Numbered from the stretch's first letter, positions 35,914 to 47,490 are shown. The stretch is DNA of 64,000 bases from Prionace glauca (GCA_037974335.1 CM075760.1:8739432-8803431); one strand, 5' to 3'. Notes: generated by a model not told the origin, from the sequence alone. Numbers and translations: made by a program.

Positions 35914-36041
35914 ACCCCACCGATCGTATCTGGATTGACGAGAATGAGGATGATAACAGCAACATCTGGACAACCGCTTCCACATTCATCGTCCTGTTCT
36001 TCCTGAGCATTTTCTACAGCACTGCCGTCACTCTGGTGAAG
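35914..36041 (+). CDS. ighm: IgM membrane exon 1 (TM1), copy 2
   Basis: 128 bases after a ggtcccgtag acceptor, encoding DPTDRIWIDENEDDNSNIW, then [15 protein letters not shown] and YSTAVTLVK, and a GTGAAA donor. It has the same length and phase as 7799-7926, with only a few replacements (such as F to P, E to D, T to S), so the exon stayed under constraint or the duplication is recent. The gene itself is broken in CH4. Confidence 0.92.
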
Positions 36042-36180
36042 GTGAAATGATTGAATCCACTCACATTTCAAACTGGCAGAATGCATTTGAAAAATCTCTC
36101 AATGTTTCACTGATTAAAACTGCAACATTAATGTCCCGCATCATAAACATCTGCTTCATTATTGTATCTTTCGGTTACAG

Positions 36181-36189
36181 ATCAAATGA
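36181..36189 (+). CDS. ighm: IgM membrane exon 2, last codons, copy 2
   Basis: After ttcggttacag the frame reads Ile-Lys-stop (TGA here, TAA in copy 1). Confidence 0.78.
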   Translation: MK

Positions 36190-36637
36190 TGAGTTGAATT
36201 TTGGACGCTGCAGACTTCCCACAACTCATTATCAAGATCTCTGTACGACACAAGTACAATATCTGCCCTTGGTGACTCTATCAGTAAAGTTCTCTCAGTT
36301 TATCATCCTGAATCTAAAACTGAAGCAATCACAGACGTTACTTCAGTTTTCAGTGTGAAAAGTACGATTTTTTTTGTTATAATGTAATTGTGGTTAATAG
36401 TTTCCCCGTAGTTTAAATGTCACGTATGAATAAGAAACTTTCCTCATTCCTTATTCACGTTTGTTAATTCCTCTTTCTATTAAGGCCCTGTTTTCTCTTT
36501 CTGGTGTATGTAACAGGTGTACAAATATTGACGGATTCCCTGCATATGTGTTCTGTTCTCAATGTGAAGCTCAATCGCTATGTTCATTTTTCTAACTTTA
36601 AAACATAATTTCGCCGTAAAATATTCTCTGTTTTTTA

Positions 36638-36643
36638 AATAAA
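36638..36643 (+). promoter_or_regulatory. Poly(A) signal, membrane mu, copy 2
   Basis: AATAAA in the position shared with 8516. A second AATAAA follows at 36649. Confidence 0.6.
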
Positions 36644-37274
36644 TATTGAATAAAAAATTAACCATCCCTGGCTTTGCTTAATTTCGTTCTCCTAAATCTA
36701 TCAACTCCGCTCCATTTCCCTATGACAACGGTTTTCCCCTTTTCCCAAACAGGCATGTTCCCCCAGTCATGTGTGGGATATGGTTGAACTCAAGGTGTTT
36801 TCGTGAAAGAGCCACTGCGCCAACCATTAACAATTCGTGTAAAGACACCTTCATCTCTGCCTTCTCATGATAAAATCCAGAGAGGAAATGAGTGAAGAAT
36901 GAGGGGAACCTCGGTGATTTCACTCATAAACTGGTCTGTCACTGACTACTTTCAGGTAATTCTAAACAGCAAAGGCTCTGCTTCATCAGAGACCGATGTA
37001 GGACAGTGTGCAGAAGAAGATAGTTTCCTTTACACTGCCCCTTAAAATACTATCAGTGTCGCTGCAGCATGGGTTAACAGAGAGAATCCCTCTATATATC
37101 CCCCAATGAAATGCTTCCAAGGCAGTCATACCACAAGCTCGATCGAGAACACATACAGGACAGAGGTGCAAACCGTGAGGTGAAACCAAGAGATTGTGGT
37201 GTATGTATATGAGTACATCATTGATTACAAATTTCCAAATTATTACTAATTCCAAAGTATTACTAAGTGTTCTG

Positions 37275-37640
37275 GGATAATTTGAGACGACCAATACTGT
37301 TTTTAACTACAGACAATATAAAACTCACGAGGCAGATATCTCCATATAAGGACGTAATATTTGTTGAAAATGAAAACAAAACAAAAGCAGCTGCTCGGAG
37401 GTCACCAAAAGGGTGAAGTAGCTTTGGAATAGAGCGACAGAACCTTTCCAATGCATCAAACATGTATAATCAAAAACAAATAGATTAAAGATTTCCTGAT
37501 ATTATTCCTGCCTTATATTATTTTAAAATCAATTACATTCAGCAAAAAAACATCAATAATAATTCGTGACAAATTTCTCAGCGAATCACATTTTACATCC
37601 CTGCAGAATGATATCTCATTCGTCCATTTAATTTGGATGC
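37275..37640. repeat. 350-bp flank repeat, copy c
   Basis: Counterpart of 9155-9490. Copy 2 has only one of these blocks, while copy 1 has two. Confidence 0.75.
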
Positions 37641-38486
37641 TGACTCCCTTCTTGGATGAACACACTTCCCTGTTGCTGTCTAACTAAGGACACTCATCTG
37701 TGGGTCAAAGTGAGCATTCCCACCGGCTCATTCCCAGGACTAGATAGAACGTGATCCTGCAGCATGGCACAATCTATTCTATGTCTAAGCATTGAATGCC
37801 CCCATTCATAAAGTTGCAAAATGTGTTCCCTCGCCAGAAACCTTCAGCTATGAGTTCTGCTGACCACGAAGGTTTTCAAGCCATAGGCTCTCAACTCTTC
37901 GATGTTACCATCATACCTTACAGTGACTTCCTTTTGGTTGAATTGAACAACAATTCATTCAATACATAAAATACATTTAAAATAAGAGCATATATTTTTA
38001 TAGTCATAATTATTTATTTAATTTTCTTATTCATCCGTATGTGTGTAAAGTAATTATTTCATTACCTTATTGTTTCAAGAATCATTTAACTATTTGCAAT
38101 ATCTCATGTATTCTGTTAAAAACATTGTAAATTGGTTAATAATTTCCCCCTTCAGTCGTATTTCACATAAGCACATCATCGATTACAAATGTTCAAATTA
38201 TGACAAGATTGAAATCTATGGGATTGACCAGAGAGAAAAAAAGAGCAGAATTTTCAAAAACTGGGGCCCATTTGGCACTAGTAACTATTTATTCTCCCAG
38301 GCTGGGGCCTTACTGATACAAAGAATTCAGCTTCACATTTGGTTAAAATTCACAAAGATGGATTTTTTCTCTTACTTTTCCATGAGATAGAGAAAGACCC
38401 CACTCAACAGAAAACACACTGAAAGTCTGGTTGTAACCATTAAGCATCTCCCACTGCCTTCTGTTTCTGGTCTGCATTTCTCCATG

Positions 38487-38908
38487 TTCAATAAGATCAT
38501 GGCTGATCTGTCGTGGCTCAGTTCCACATTCCCGCCCTCTCCCCGTTACTCTTAATCCCCCCTCTTATCAAAAACCCATCAACCCGCTTCTTAAAAATAT
38601 TTAGCGAGATAGCCTCCACCACTTCAACAGGCAGAGAATTCCAGAGATTCACCACCCTTTGAGTGAAGAAGTTCTTCCTCAACTCCGTTCTAAACCGCTA
38701 CCCCTTGATCTTGAGGCTGTGCCCCCTAGTTCTACTGTCCTTTCTGAGCGGGAAGAGTCTCACCACCTCTATCCTATCCATCCCATTCATCATCTTATAC
38801 GTCTCAATGAGATCTCCCCTCATTCTTCTGAACTCTAACGAGTACAAGCCTAGTTTATTCTCGAAGGGCCAGATGGCCTATTCCTGCTCCTATTCCTTAT
38901 GTTCTTAT
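38487..38908. mobile_element. CR1 LINE with 5' inversion (twin-priming structure)
   Basis: Bases 38487-38860 are the ORF2 end of subfamily A in minus orientation (ttcaataagatcatggctga to agtttattc). Bases 38861-38908 are the last part of the same 3' end in plus orientation (tcgaagggccagatggccta to ttatgttcttat). About 13 bases of the element (tggcggggcaggc) are missing between the two halves. The unbroken site is readable in copy 1 near 12085. Confidence 0.88.
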
Positions 38909-39181
38909 TCCCCCTGATACAAATTCCCAGAATTCACTGAGCATCATTCCAGGGACCCTCTCTCCCTGTTCTGTTCTGTCTGATATCATCCATCTGAAAT
39001 CACGGAAAACCCATGGGATGTGCCTTGTTTCCATCTGCCATTTCATGTGCACTATTGTTTTGACGATAACTTTTATTTTGTTACTCCTCATATACCACAT
39101 GTTAATTCTGATTGCTGCATTGCGAGATTGGTGTTGCAAATGTTTGCAAATGATTGGTGTTTCTGACTTTAGACAGCAACG

Positions 39182-39878
39182 TTATGAAGGGGATAGATAG
39201 AGTAAATGGTGGTAAGCTTTTCCCGCTATTAGAAATGCATAGAACGAGGGGTCACGGGCTTAGGGTGAGGGGGGCTAGGTATAAGACTAATATTAGAGGG
39301 CAGTTTTTCACACAAAGGGTAGTGGGGATGTGGAATGCACTGCTGAGTGAGGCGGTGGAAGCAGGCACGCTAGGGTTGTTTAAGAGTCACTTGGAGAGCC
39401 ACATGAGCGGTCTACATTTAGGGGGATATAGGAGGCCTTACTAAACATTGTAGGCTTGGGATTCAGTTTTAGCCTCAGGGATGTAGAGTCTTTTTAATAA
39501 TTAATTTTTTGTCTCCACAGGCATTTAAGTCCAGCAATGGGCATGCGTGCGGCAGGTTGTGGTGGGCTGCTCTTGGATGTTGCTTCGGGAGTTGCCTACT
39601 GCTTCATGTCGTTGGTGTGCTTAAACTGGACCATCTCGAGGGCAACATGACAGCTCAGAGACTATCTCTGTTGCTGTGCGGACACATGGATTTGGGCCTG
39701 TGTCCGTGGGAATTTGCGCGTTCTCCCCGTGGTTGCTTGGGTTTCCTCCGGGTGCTCCGGTTTCCTTCCACATCCTAAAAATGTGCTTTTAGGATAGGTC
39801 ACTGACAATGGGACGGCGGGACGGGCTCGTTGGGCCGAAGGGCCTGTTTCCAGTGCTGTGTTGTTCTTTGTTCTTTGA
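39182..39878 (+). mobile_element. CR1 LINE (subfamily B) 3' end
   Basis: Starts at MKGIDRVNGGKLFPLLEM, is open to RRPY at 39444, and then has the SINE-bearing 3' UTR and the ttctttgttctttg tail. It ends just 16 bases before the stop codon of the minus-strand receptor. Confidence 0.9.
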
Positions 39879-39893
39879 AAGCATTACCAGACA

Positions 39894-40812
39894 TTAACTA
39901 GATGATAAAATAATGTTCAACCTAAAGCAACTGGTGAAAATGGAGAAGGGAAGTAACAGAACCTTCTTCAGTTCATTTCGGAACTTGGTTTGGGCTACTG
40001 CATAGATAAAAGTGTTGTTGCAAGAACTGAGTAACTGGAGCATGTTTGTAGTTTCTTGAAGGATGAAGTGTGGGTCATTAAAATCCAGGCCGGTGAAGTA
40101 GGCCTCACCCGTAATCCGCACGTAGAGGAAATGTCCGACGTAGGTGGCCCACAGGAGGAGGAAACTGAGTGAGATGGTGAATAGCAAGACAATGGATCTC
40201 TTGCGGTTCGCCATCTCTGGATCTCCATGATTCTCGGTGCTCCGGAGTCTCCTGCGGGCTTTGCTGGCCACTAAAATGTGCTTCACTGTTAGAGCGTTGA
40301 GAATCAGAATGAGGAGGAATGGTAGAAAGGGCGTTAATATATGGTCCAGCCAGTCATAGGCCTGCCAGGCAGGCAAAGAATAATAGCTGGACATAATATC
40401 ACAGAACCAAGGCACCCCGTCCAGGATGTACAAGGGCTGATAGGTGAAGTAGAAAGGGGTGTTCTTGACGTAGCTGAGAGTACAAATAAATCCTATAACC
40501 AGCAATGCTGTTTTCTCAGTGCAGTATCTGGCCTTTAGTCTCTGACAACAGATGGCCACATACCGGTCTAAGGTGAAAGCCACAGCCAGATTGAACCATC
40601 CCGTGTTGAATACACCAGCACAGTGCTGACAGCACATCCGGGGGTGGTAGATAGGACACTGTACCTGAAGTAAATGCCACCTATCCGGTTGAGGATAACA
40701 GCGGTAACCATGACAAGGAAATCGGTCACTGCTATCGCCACTAGGTAGTAGGTGATGCACCGCGAGAGTCCGCACCATCCACGGGATAGGATGATGATCG
40801 CCATCAAGTTGG
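39894..40812 (-). pseudogene. GPR139-like GPCR paralogue, exon 2 (frame broken)
   Basis: Exon 2 starts with CC after a tctttttccag-type acceptor, giving G|CC and the family junction GVPANLMAIIILSRG. The first part is open to TRDGSIW (TM3). Net four bases seem to be missing next to that Trp (TGG-CT-GTG in place of TGG plus six bases plus GTG), and the rest is in another frame: VAFTLDRYVAICCQ, VPWFCDIM, LNALTVKHILVASKARRRL, TISLSFLLLWATY and NNTFIYAVAQTKF. Everything else matches the family well, so either it is a recent pseudogene or the assembly has lost bases in a short stretch. Confidence 0.85.
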
Positions 40813-42258
40813 CTGGAAAAGAAAAAAAAAGAGAGAGATGTTACCGAGCGGACTTCAAAAAACAGCTACTCACTGATCCAATCAGTGACTTAAACATTTT
40901 TGATCCATTCATTTGTCACCTCCGGATTTCAATAATTGCAAAGCCATCACTATTTATTATACGGCCACTGCTGGATTAAATATCTGTCATTTCATTGAAG
41001 ATAACAATCACTCATTGTCAAAAATTCCGTTCTCTGACCACTGATTTTGATTGCGGTGGTGACTCTTTAAAATATTGATGTTCTGTTTTGATGGTGGGCT
41101 GAACATTCAGATGCCCACAATCCCATGTTGACCATAAGCGGCATGGTGGTACAATGGTTAGCACTGTGACCTCATAGCGTCAGTGACCTGGGATCGGTTC
41201 CAGGCTTCAGTCGCTGTCTATCTAGAGCCTGTGCGTTCTCCCCATGTGTGCGCAGTTTTCCACCATGTGCTCTGGTTTCCTCCCACATTCCGAAATACGT
41301 GCTGGTTCAGTGCATTGACCTTGCCAAATTCATCCGCTATGTACCTGAACAGGCGCCAGGCTGAGGCGGTTAGGTGATTCTCACAGCAACTTCATTGCAA
41401 TGTTGAATGCAAGTTTACATGTAACTAATAAGTAAACTTCAACTTAAGACAAAGTAAGAACCGACGCTGTATATGTTTACTTTCTAGTGTGGCCCATGAC
41501 GTTGCATGTCATCAAACAGCGCCTCAGGATAACAGCGACTGAAATCCTTTCTGATACCTAGACCCATGACCATCGGAATAGACTCCGTGCATTCTCGGTG
41601 AACTGCAACTGACCCAAAACATTTGTTTCCAATGCTCTTACTCATGCCCCCACCCCGTTCACCCAGTAGCACTGTGCTTGCTGAGCTGTTATGAACCATT
41701 GAGTAGTTACACCTCCGTTTTAGTGCTCCCTCCATATGATCCATTACCTCGTTAGCCTCGTCAGCCTCTCCAATCCCCATCCATGTAAATGCTGCAGCCC
41801 TACAACTATCTGAGATGGTAATGTTTTTCTATATTTGCCCTCTTGTCAATTCCAGATATTAACGATCCATCATTGTAGTTATCTCTTTCGCTGTCCGGGA
41901 CCTATTCCCTGGAATTCTCATCGTCAAAGTATCAGTTTTTTTTCTCCCTTACCTTATCTGAGATTTATTGAGATAACATACTTCTTTGATCAAACATTTA
42001 GCACTCTTGCTTGATACACATTTCTCTGGTTCAGTAGAAATGTTGAACAACATAGCGTGTGTGCAATGTTACAATTATAATTTGTATTCCTGCATTTTAG
42101 TAAGCAGTTTTTCTACAGGTATGAAATGCAATGTGCCGAAATGCGAATGTCATACTGCATAATGCAAATGGAAGTAATGCACTCTTATACACTAAAATAC
42201 AATGAGACGTTTATCAACACAAGACAAATGAGCAATTTAGCTGACATTCATCTCTTAC
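40813..42258 (-). other. Intron of the second GPR139-like gene
   Basis: About 1.45 kb with one SINE (41139-41440) and no other feature seen. Confidence 0.7.
41139..41440 (+). mobile_element. SINE, second subfamily
   Basis: Diverged tRNA-like head (ggtggtacaatggttagcac) and body (ctggtttcctcccacattcc), then tail aacttcattgcaatgttgaa and tgtaactaataagtaa. Confidence 0.8.
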
Positions 42259-42328
42259 CTGGGACACCAATGGCAGCGAGTATTGGATAATAAATAGCAT
42301 AAAATGGTCCATTCGCTGGCCCATGCAT
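42259..42328 (-). CDS. GPR139-like GPCR paralogue, exon 1
   Basis: Seventy bases read MHGPANGPFYAIYYPILAAI plus GVP and a split codon, then CAG|GTAAGAG. The 23-residue length and the YYPILAAIGVP block are standard for the family, which supports the short N-terminus for the paralogue at 27682. From 42329 to 43830 I see no gene. Confidence 0.85.
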
Positions 42329-43830
42329 CACCTTTCAGAAACTAATTGAATTCTGCAAGTTGCACATACGATCAGCGCAAGAGCAAAAGACTCTCTCCTT
42401 TATACCAGGTCAGAGTCTCCAGAGGGACAGTTAAATTACAACATCTACATTATTAACAGGTCAGAGAACAAACAGATTAAAAGATGATTTCATGCCTTTC
42501 ATTTGTTACATTAGTTAGGGAGTTGAACATATTGCCAACTTGGGTGAATTGTTGTCTGCAAATTTGCGGCACCTACTCGGCCCATAAGTCTCCGCCAAGT
42601 CTCGGTCCTGGCATCTGCACCAATCAAAGTGCCTATTTTGTATACCGAGCTAAGGTCACATCTCTAATGAAAAACATATCTTCCTATCCTACCATAATGT
42701 GGTTATAATTGACGAGTTGATTTGTTTTTTTGTTAACTTCCTCGTGTTTAGTATTCTGTTGTTATACAAAGATTTGAACAGATTTACAATCGAACAATTT
42801 GAAATAACTATTTGCTAACATGGAGGAGGTGTATGAAGTGGAACCCATCACAAGCAAATGCTGCACTCTGTGGAAACACCACAGCACTTAGGTTGTTCTG
42901 ATAGATCACACATTTTGAAAGTGCTTTCAAAAGATCAAGAATGAATTTAGAATTTCTAGTGAAGGAACTATTGACACGTGCCCTGTTGTGTATATTTTGA
43001 TGTATCGTTGGGACAAATAATTGTCGAGACATGGTTTAGAACTTATAGCACCAAGTGCAGTGAACGTGAAGACACTGTCGGAATAAAATAGAAAGATACA
43101 TTTTTTGGTACAATAATAACTGAGACTAACCCTCATGAAATGCGAGCAGTACCAAGGTATTATGGAATATAGTGGAATATATATAAAATTTATTGTCCTT
43201 GTACATTGATATCGGAGACAGCGCAGAGTGTAGTGGAAATGCAATCGAGAGAATTAATCGTCATCTCGCTTGTCAAGAACAAATGATCGTTCTGTAAGTG
43301 AGCTACGGCCTTGATAATATCAACAGGGAAACATGTCAGATAATTCACCTCATGCCCACATGCCCTTCGTAGACCTACTGCTTTGCTTTGCTGATGCCCA
43401 AATGATTTGAATGACAAAACTTCATGTTCCCTTTCAGAACATTGCAGGATACTGGAATCAACGTTGATTTCAAAAACTATGGATATTAACCCTCCTCCCC
43501 ATCCTTATTAATTTTAACACCCCGTCCCCCACCCCCAACATTTGTAGATTGCTGTTAGTTGTTTTTTCCGATCTCCTGTCCTGCCCCAACACAAGAGAAA
43601 CCATCCACCTATTTGAGCACCTGTCACTGTTTGGTCAGTTCCATCATTCGCTCGCCTTTTGCCACCATTAACATCCTTCATTCCTCCATGGAATCATTAA
43701 CACTCCTCTTTGTCTTTATGTTCGGGATAGAATTGTCCATATTTCTTTGGTGCTGACCTATCTACATTCTGTTATTCTACTCCATCGCTTACTATGTAGT
43801 TTTTTTAAACTTTTCCTCAGTACTGTAAGT

Positions 43831-44490
43831 AGAACATAGAACATAGAACATTACAGCGCAGAACAGGCCCTTCGGCCCACGATGTTGCGCCGACCAGTTA
43901 CAAAACAATGACCCACTAGCCTAAACCAATCCCTTTTCATCCATAAACCTATCCACAGATCTCTTAAACGCCCCCAAACCAGGTGCATTTACAACTGCAG
44001 CTGGCAGGGCATTCCAGTCCCTCACCACCCTCTGGGTAAAGAACCTACCCCTGACATCAGTCCTATAACTACCCCCCCTTAATTTAAAGTCGTGCCCCCT
44101 CGTGCTAGCTTTCTCCATCCTAGGAAAAAGGCTATCACTATCTACCCTCTAAACCTCTAATCATCTTATATGTTTCAATGAGATCCCCTCTTAGCCGCCT
44201 TCTTTCCAGCGAAAACAACCCCAAATCTCTCAGTCTCTCCTCATAGGATCTCCCCTCCATACCAGGCAACATCCTGGTAAACCTCCTCTGCATCCTCTCC
44301 AAAGCCTCTACATCCTTCCTGTACTGTGGGGACCAGAACTGCACACAAAACTCCAAGTGTGGCCGCACCAGAGTTGTGTACAGTTGCATCATGACGCTGC
44401 GACTCCTAAATTCAATCCCCCTACCAATAAACGCCAAGACACCGTATGCCTTCTTAACAACCTTATCTACTTGATTCCTAACTTTCAGGG
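43831..44490 (-). mobile_element. CR1 LINE (subfamily C), 5'-truncated
   Basis: Minus strand: tail ttctatgttctatg, then the ORF2 end RGRFFTQRVVRDWNALPA to DEKGLV (44118-43921) and, after one frame break, LKVRNQVDKVVKKAYGVLAF to MIRGLEGR (44512-44138). The 5' end at about 44490 is followed by eight unmatched bases and then an inverted copy of DNA lying about 0.85 kb further on. Confidence 0.9.
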
Positions 44491-44498
44491 TGCAGAGT

Positions 44499-45702
44499 TT
44501 CTTACTTTTCATGCTAAAGTTAATGGTTAGCGGTCGCTGATACTCCAGTGTTTTTTTCTCTTTTCTATAATTTTGCCGTTCTTTTAAGTGCTTTATATCT
44601 TTTCCAATCTTCTGATGTGCTATTCATCTTTGCACAAGTTATATTTTGTTTTCTTCAATTTAATGTTGTCTTTAACGTAGATCATATATATCTTAAAGAT
44701 TAATTCTGTCTATCTCTGCAGAAACTTTCAGACCTGCTGAATTTATCCGGCATTTTCGGTTTTTATTTCATAACGTAGTGACTATACCATTAAATCAAAA
44801 CGAACAATGTCTATTGAGCTCCAAATGTCTCCCGACTTCTACAATATTTTCATTCTCTATGGTGTGTGTCTCTGATAATTAATGATGACATTAGAGCGGA
44901 ATGACCGAAGATCAGGAAAGCATGATATGGAGGCAATTTGAGTTGTGGTAAGAAGTGATAAAAGTAATAAGTCACTTGTGGGCCCTTACTGCGGCTATAT
45001 GGTAGGACAGATTATAAAGCAAGAGATAATGTATTCTTGTCAGAATGGTATGGTAATAATCATGGATGATGTTAATCTACATATAGATAGCAAAAATCAG
45101 ATGGGTATACGTAGCATAGATGAGGACATAATAGATTTTTTTCCCCTGGGTTATTTCATAGAATTATTCGTTTTGCAACCAACCAGTGAGTAAGTTATAC
45201 TAGACTTGATATTGTGCAATGGAATGGGATTCATTGAAACTTTTGGTGAAGGTACTGTTTATTAGCAGATATCATAATAATAAGATTGAATTTTGCTTTT
45301 AGTTTGAGGGAGAAAAGACTATTATTTTAAACTTAAATAAGGGTAACTATGGGGGAAGGAAAGTGGAACTCGCGAGAGAGAACAAAAAATGTCTTTAAAG
45401 GATAAATCAGTAGAGGTTCAACGAAAGACATTTGAATGGACACTTCAGAACACAAAATAGATACATTCCAATAAGAAAGTAAAAATTCAGATAGGGACCT
45501 AATTTCAGAGGTCATCTAAAAACGTTGAAGACAACATTAAATTGAAGAAAACAAAATATAACTTGTGCAAAGATGAATAGCACATCAGAAGATTGGAAAA
45601 GATATAAAGCACTTAAAAGAACGGCAAAATTATAGAAAAGAAAAAAAAAACACTGGAGTATCAGCGACAGCTAACCATTAACTTTAGCATGAAAAGTAAG
45701 AA
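44499..45702. repeat. Inverted repeat, arms about 180 bp
   Basis: Bases 44499-44678 match the reverse complement of 45522-45702 with about three differences (one G/T, one T/C and the length of a T run). The spacer is 843 bp. The right arm lies inside an older LINE relic, so the left arm, next to the young CR1, is the copied one. Confidence 0.9.
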
Positions 45703-46400
45703 TTTCTTTAGCGATTGAACTAAAAATAGAATTAATAACGTGAGCGATGGCCCCATAAAAGTGTATCTGGGAAATCGGTAATGGAAAGTTGGGCTGTGGC
45801 AGATTACTAAAAGAGGTATTTACACTGGGCTTCATTACAGTGGGCACAAGTAATATCCGAGAAATAGCTGTAAATCAGGAAATGGAAGGGAGGAAGAACT
45901 CAGGAAAGTCAGCATAAGCAGCAAATAGTATTGAACAATTTGTTGGGTCTGTGGGCTGAGAAATTCCGGGATCTGAATGGCACTCACTGGCTGGTTCTTA
46001 AAGAAGTGGCTGATCAGATTGTTGATTGTTTCCAATTTCTCAAAACTCTTGAGTTTCGGAGAAAATTCTGTTGGAGTGGAAGATCGCAAATGTGACCTTT
46101 TTTTTGAATAACAGGTAAGCCATAAGACAGTTAGCATTATCTCAGTCGGAGGAAAAATAGTTGAAGAGATTATTAAAGATGTTATAGCAGGGCACAGTTC
46201 AAGGTAATTAGGCAGAGTCAGCATGATATTGCGAAACGAAAATCACATGTAACCAATGTATTGGACTTCCTTGTAGCAGTCACATGTGCTGTGGATGACG
46301 GGATATAATGTACTTAGATTTCCAGAAGGCATTTAATAAGGTTTTGCACAAACATGTCAAATGACATACAAGGATGCAGGAACCTGCATAACAATTTTAT
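44930..46400 (+). mobile_element. Heavily decayed CR1-type LINE, endonuclease to RT
   Basis: Weak but ordered traces: GPYCGYMVGQIIKQE and DVNLHIDSKNQMG (compare GDFN), ELFVLQPTSE, then LKRTAKL-like basic region near 45600 and an RT trace with QKAFNKVLHKHV-like wording at 46310-46360. Many stops. Family assignment is approximate. Confidence 0.55.
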
Positions 46401-46689
46401 ATTCGAAGGCACCTGTATAGCAATTTATATGATAAGCATTTATGTCGGTAGTATATAATAGATATGTATGAATTTATTGTTATCCGGTCACAAAAGGCAT
46501 GCATGTAACACAATACTAAAAAACACAAAATGGATACTGCCTGGGTTAGCCGCATTCCTGAATACAATTAGCTGGGAAAAATCATAACTGGTGTCTCTGT
46601 TCTCCTATCTGTTCTTGGATGCACGAAAACAAGTTTTACAGTTTTTTTTTACAAATCTCTAAGTATTACAAAGTTCATGAACCCGTTCC

Positions 46690-47490
46690 ATGCTTCAGCT
46701 GGTAAATAGGGAGGACGATAGCTTTGTTTCTCTGGAGGATGTAGACGGGCTGGCCAGCTGAGCTGATCTATTGCAAACGGAATTCGATTTGGTCAGTCTG
46801 AGGTTATGCACTCAGGCAGTACAATCAAGACCAAAGGAAAACATGATAGACATGGAATTTCCGAGGAAACGTGGAGTGCATGTACAGCGGTCCATTAATG
46901 TAGCAGAGCAGGATCATAAAGCAGTTAATAAGTTTTTTTTCAAACTGGAAGCGTTAGTACTTTGGGGTCCGATGGGGATCGGTTTTGGGGTCCTTCCATC
47001 TGTTATTTATATGAATGATTTAGACTTGAAAGTGGGAACTTGATCGGTGAGTTACCGGGGATACAAACATTTGTGAGGCGATAAATTGACAGCAGGATAG
47101 AGTCCCGTCGCTGGACAATATAGATGAGCTGGTGAGATGGGCTGATCAGTGGCAAATTGAATTCGATCCCGATCAATGTGAAATGATGTATTCGAGCAGG
47201 ACAAAGAAGGCAAGGGAATACACCATGACCAAAAGGATCCTGTGAAGCTCCGAGGGGCTTTGTTGTGGATATGCAGCAGGGCAGGTGGATGAAGAGGTTG
47301 ATAAAGGCATGTGGTATGCTTGCCATTTTTAGCCAAGGCAAAGAGTTTATGAGAGAATGGAGCTGATGTTGTAACGATATAAACTGTTGGTTAGGCAATA
47401 GCTGGTGTATTGTGTGGAGTTCTGAAACTCACCTTGCAGGAGTAATGTAATAGCACTGGAAAAGCTGCAGAGGGCAAACCACTATCCTTA
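46690..47490 (+). mobile_element. Decayed CR1-type LINE, rearranged RT
   Basis: Traces such as GPMGIGFGVLPSVIYMNDLDLK (compare GVPQGSVLGP...IYINDL), WADQWQIEFDPDQCEMM-like and LEKLQRAN-like sequence. The order of pieces suggests an internal rearrangement. Confidence 0.55.

Larger units (their letters stand above)
29962..39005 (+). other. Segmental duplication copy 2: mu CH4 to 3' flank
   Basis: Collinear with 4125-12195. The left edge is the 54-bp minisatellite. At the right edge homology is lost near acggaaaacc at 39005. Copy-specific LINEs at 30256-31954, 33238-33868 and 38487-38908 are absent from copy 1. Stretches 32327-33237, 34830-35913 and 36190-37275 are shared intron or flank without further features. 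Confidence 0.85.

Noticed and set aside
36986-37294. 102-codon minus-strand frame in the mu flank of copy 2
   Set aside because: The matching stretch of copy 1 does not keep the frame, so there is no sign of selection.
45835-46224. 129-codon minus-strand frame
   Set aside because: It lies antisense to a decayed LINE and has no recognisable domain.
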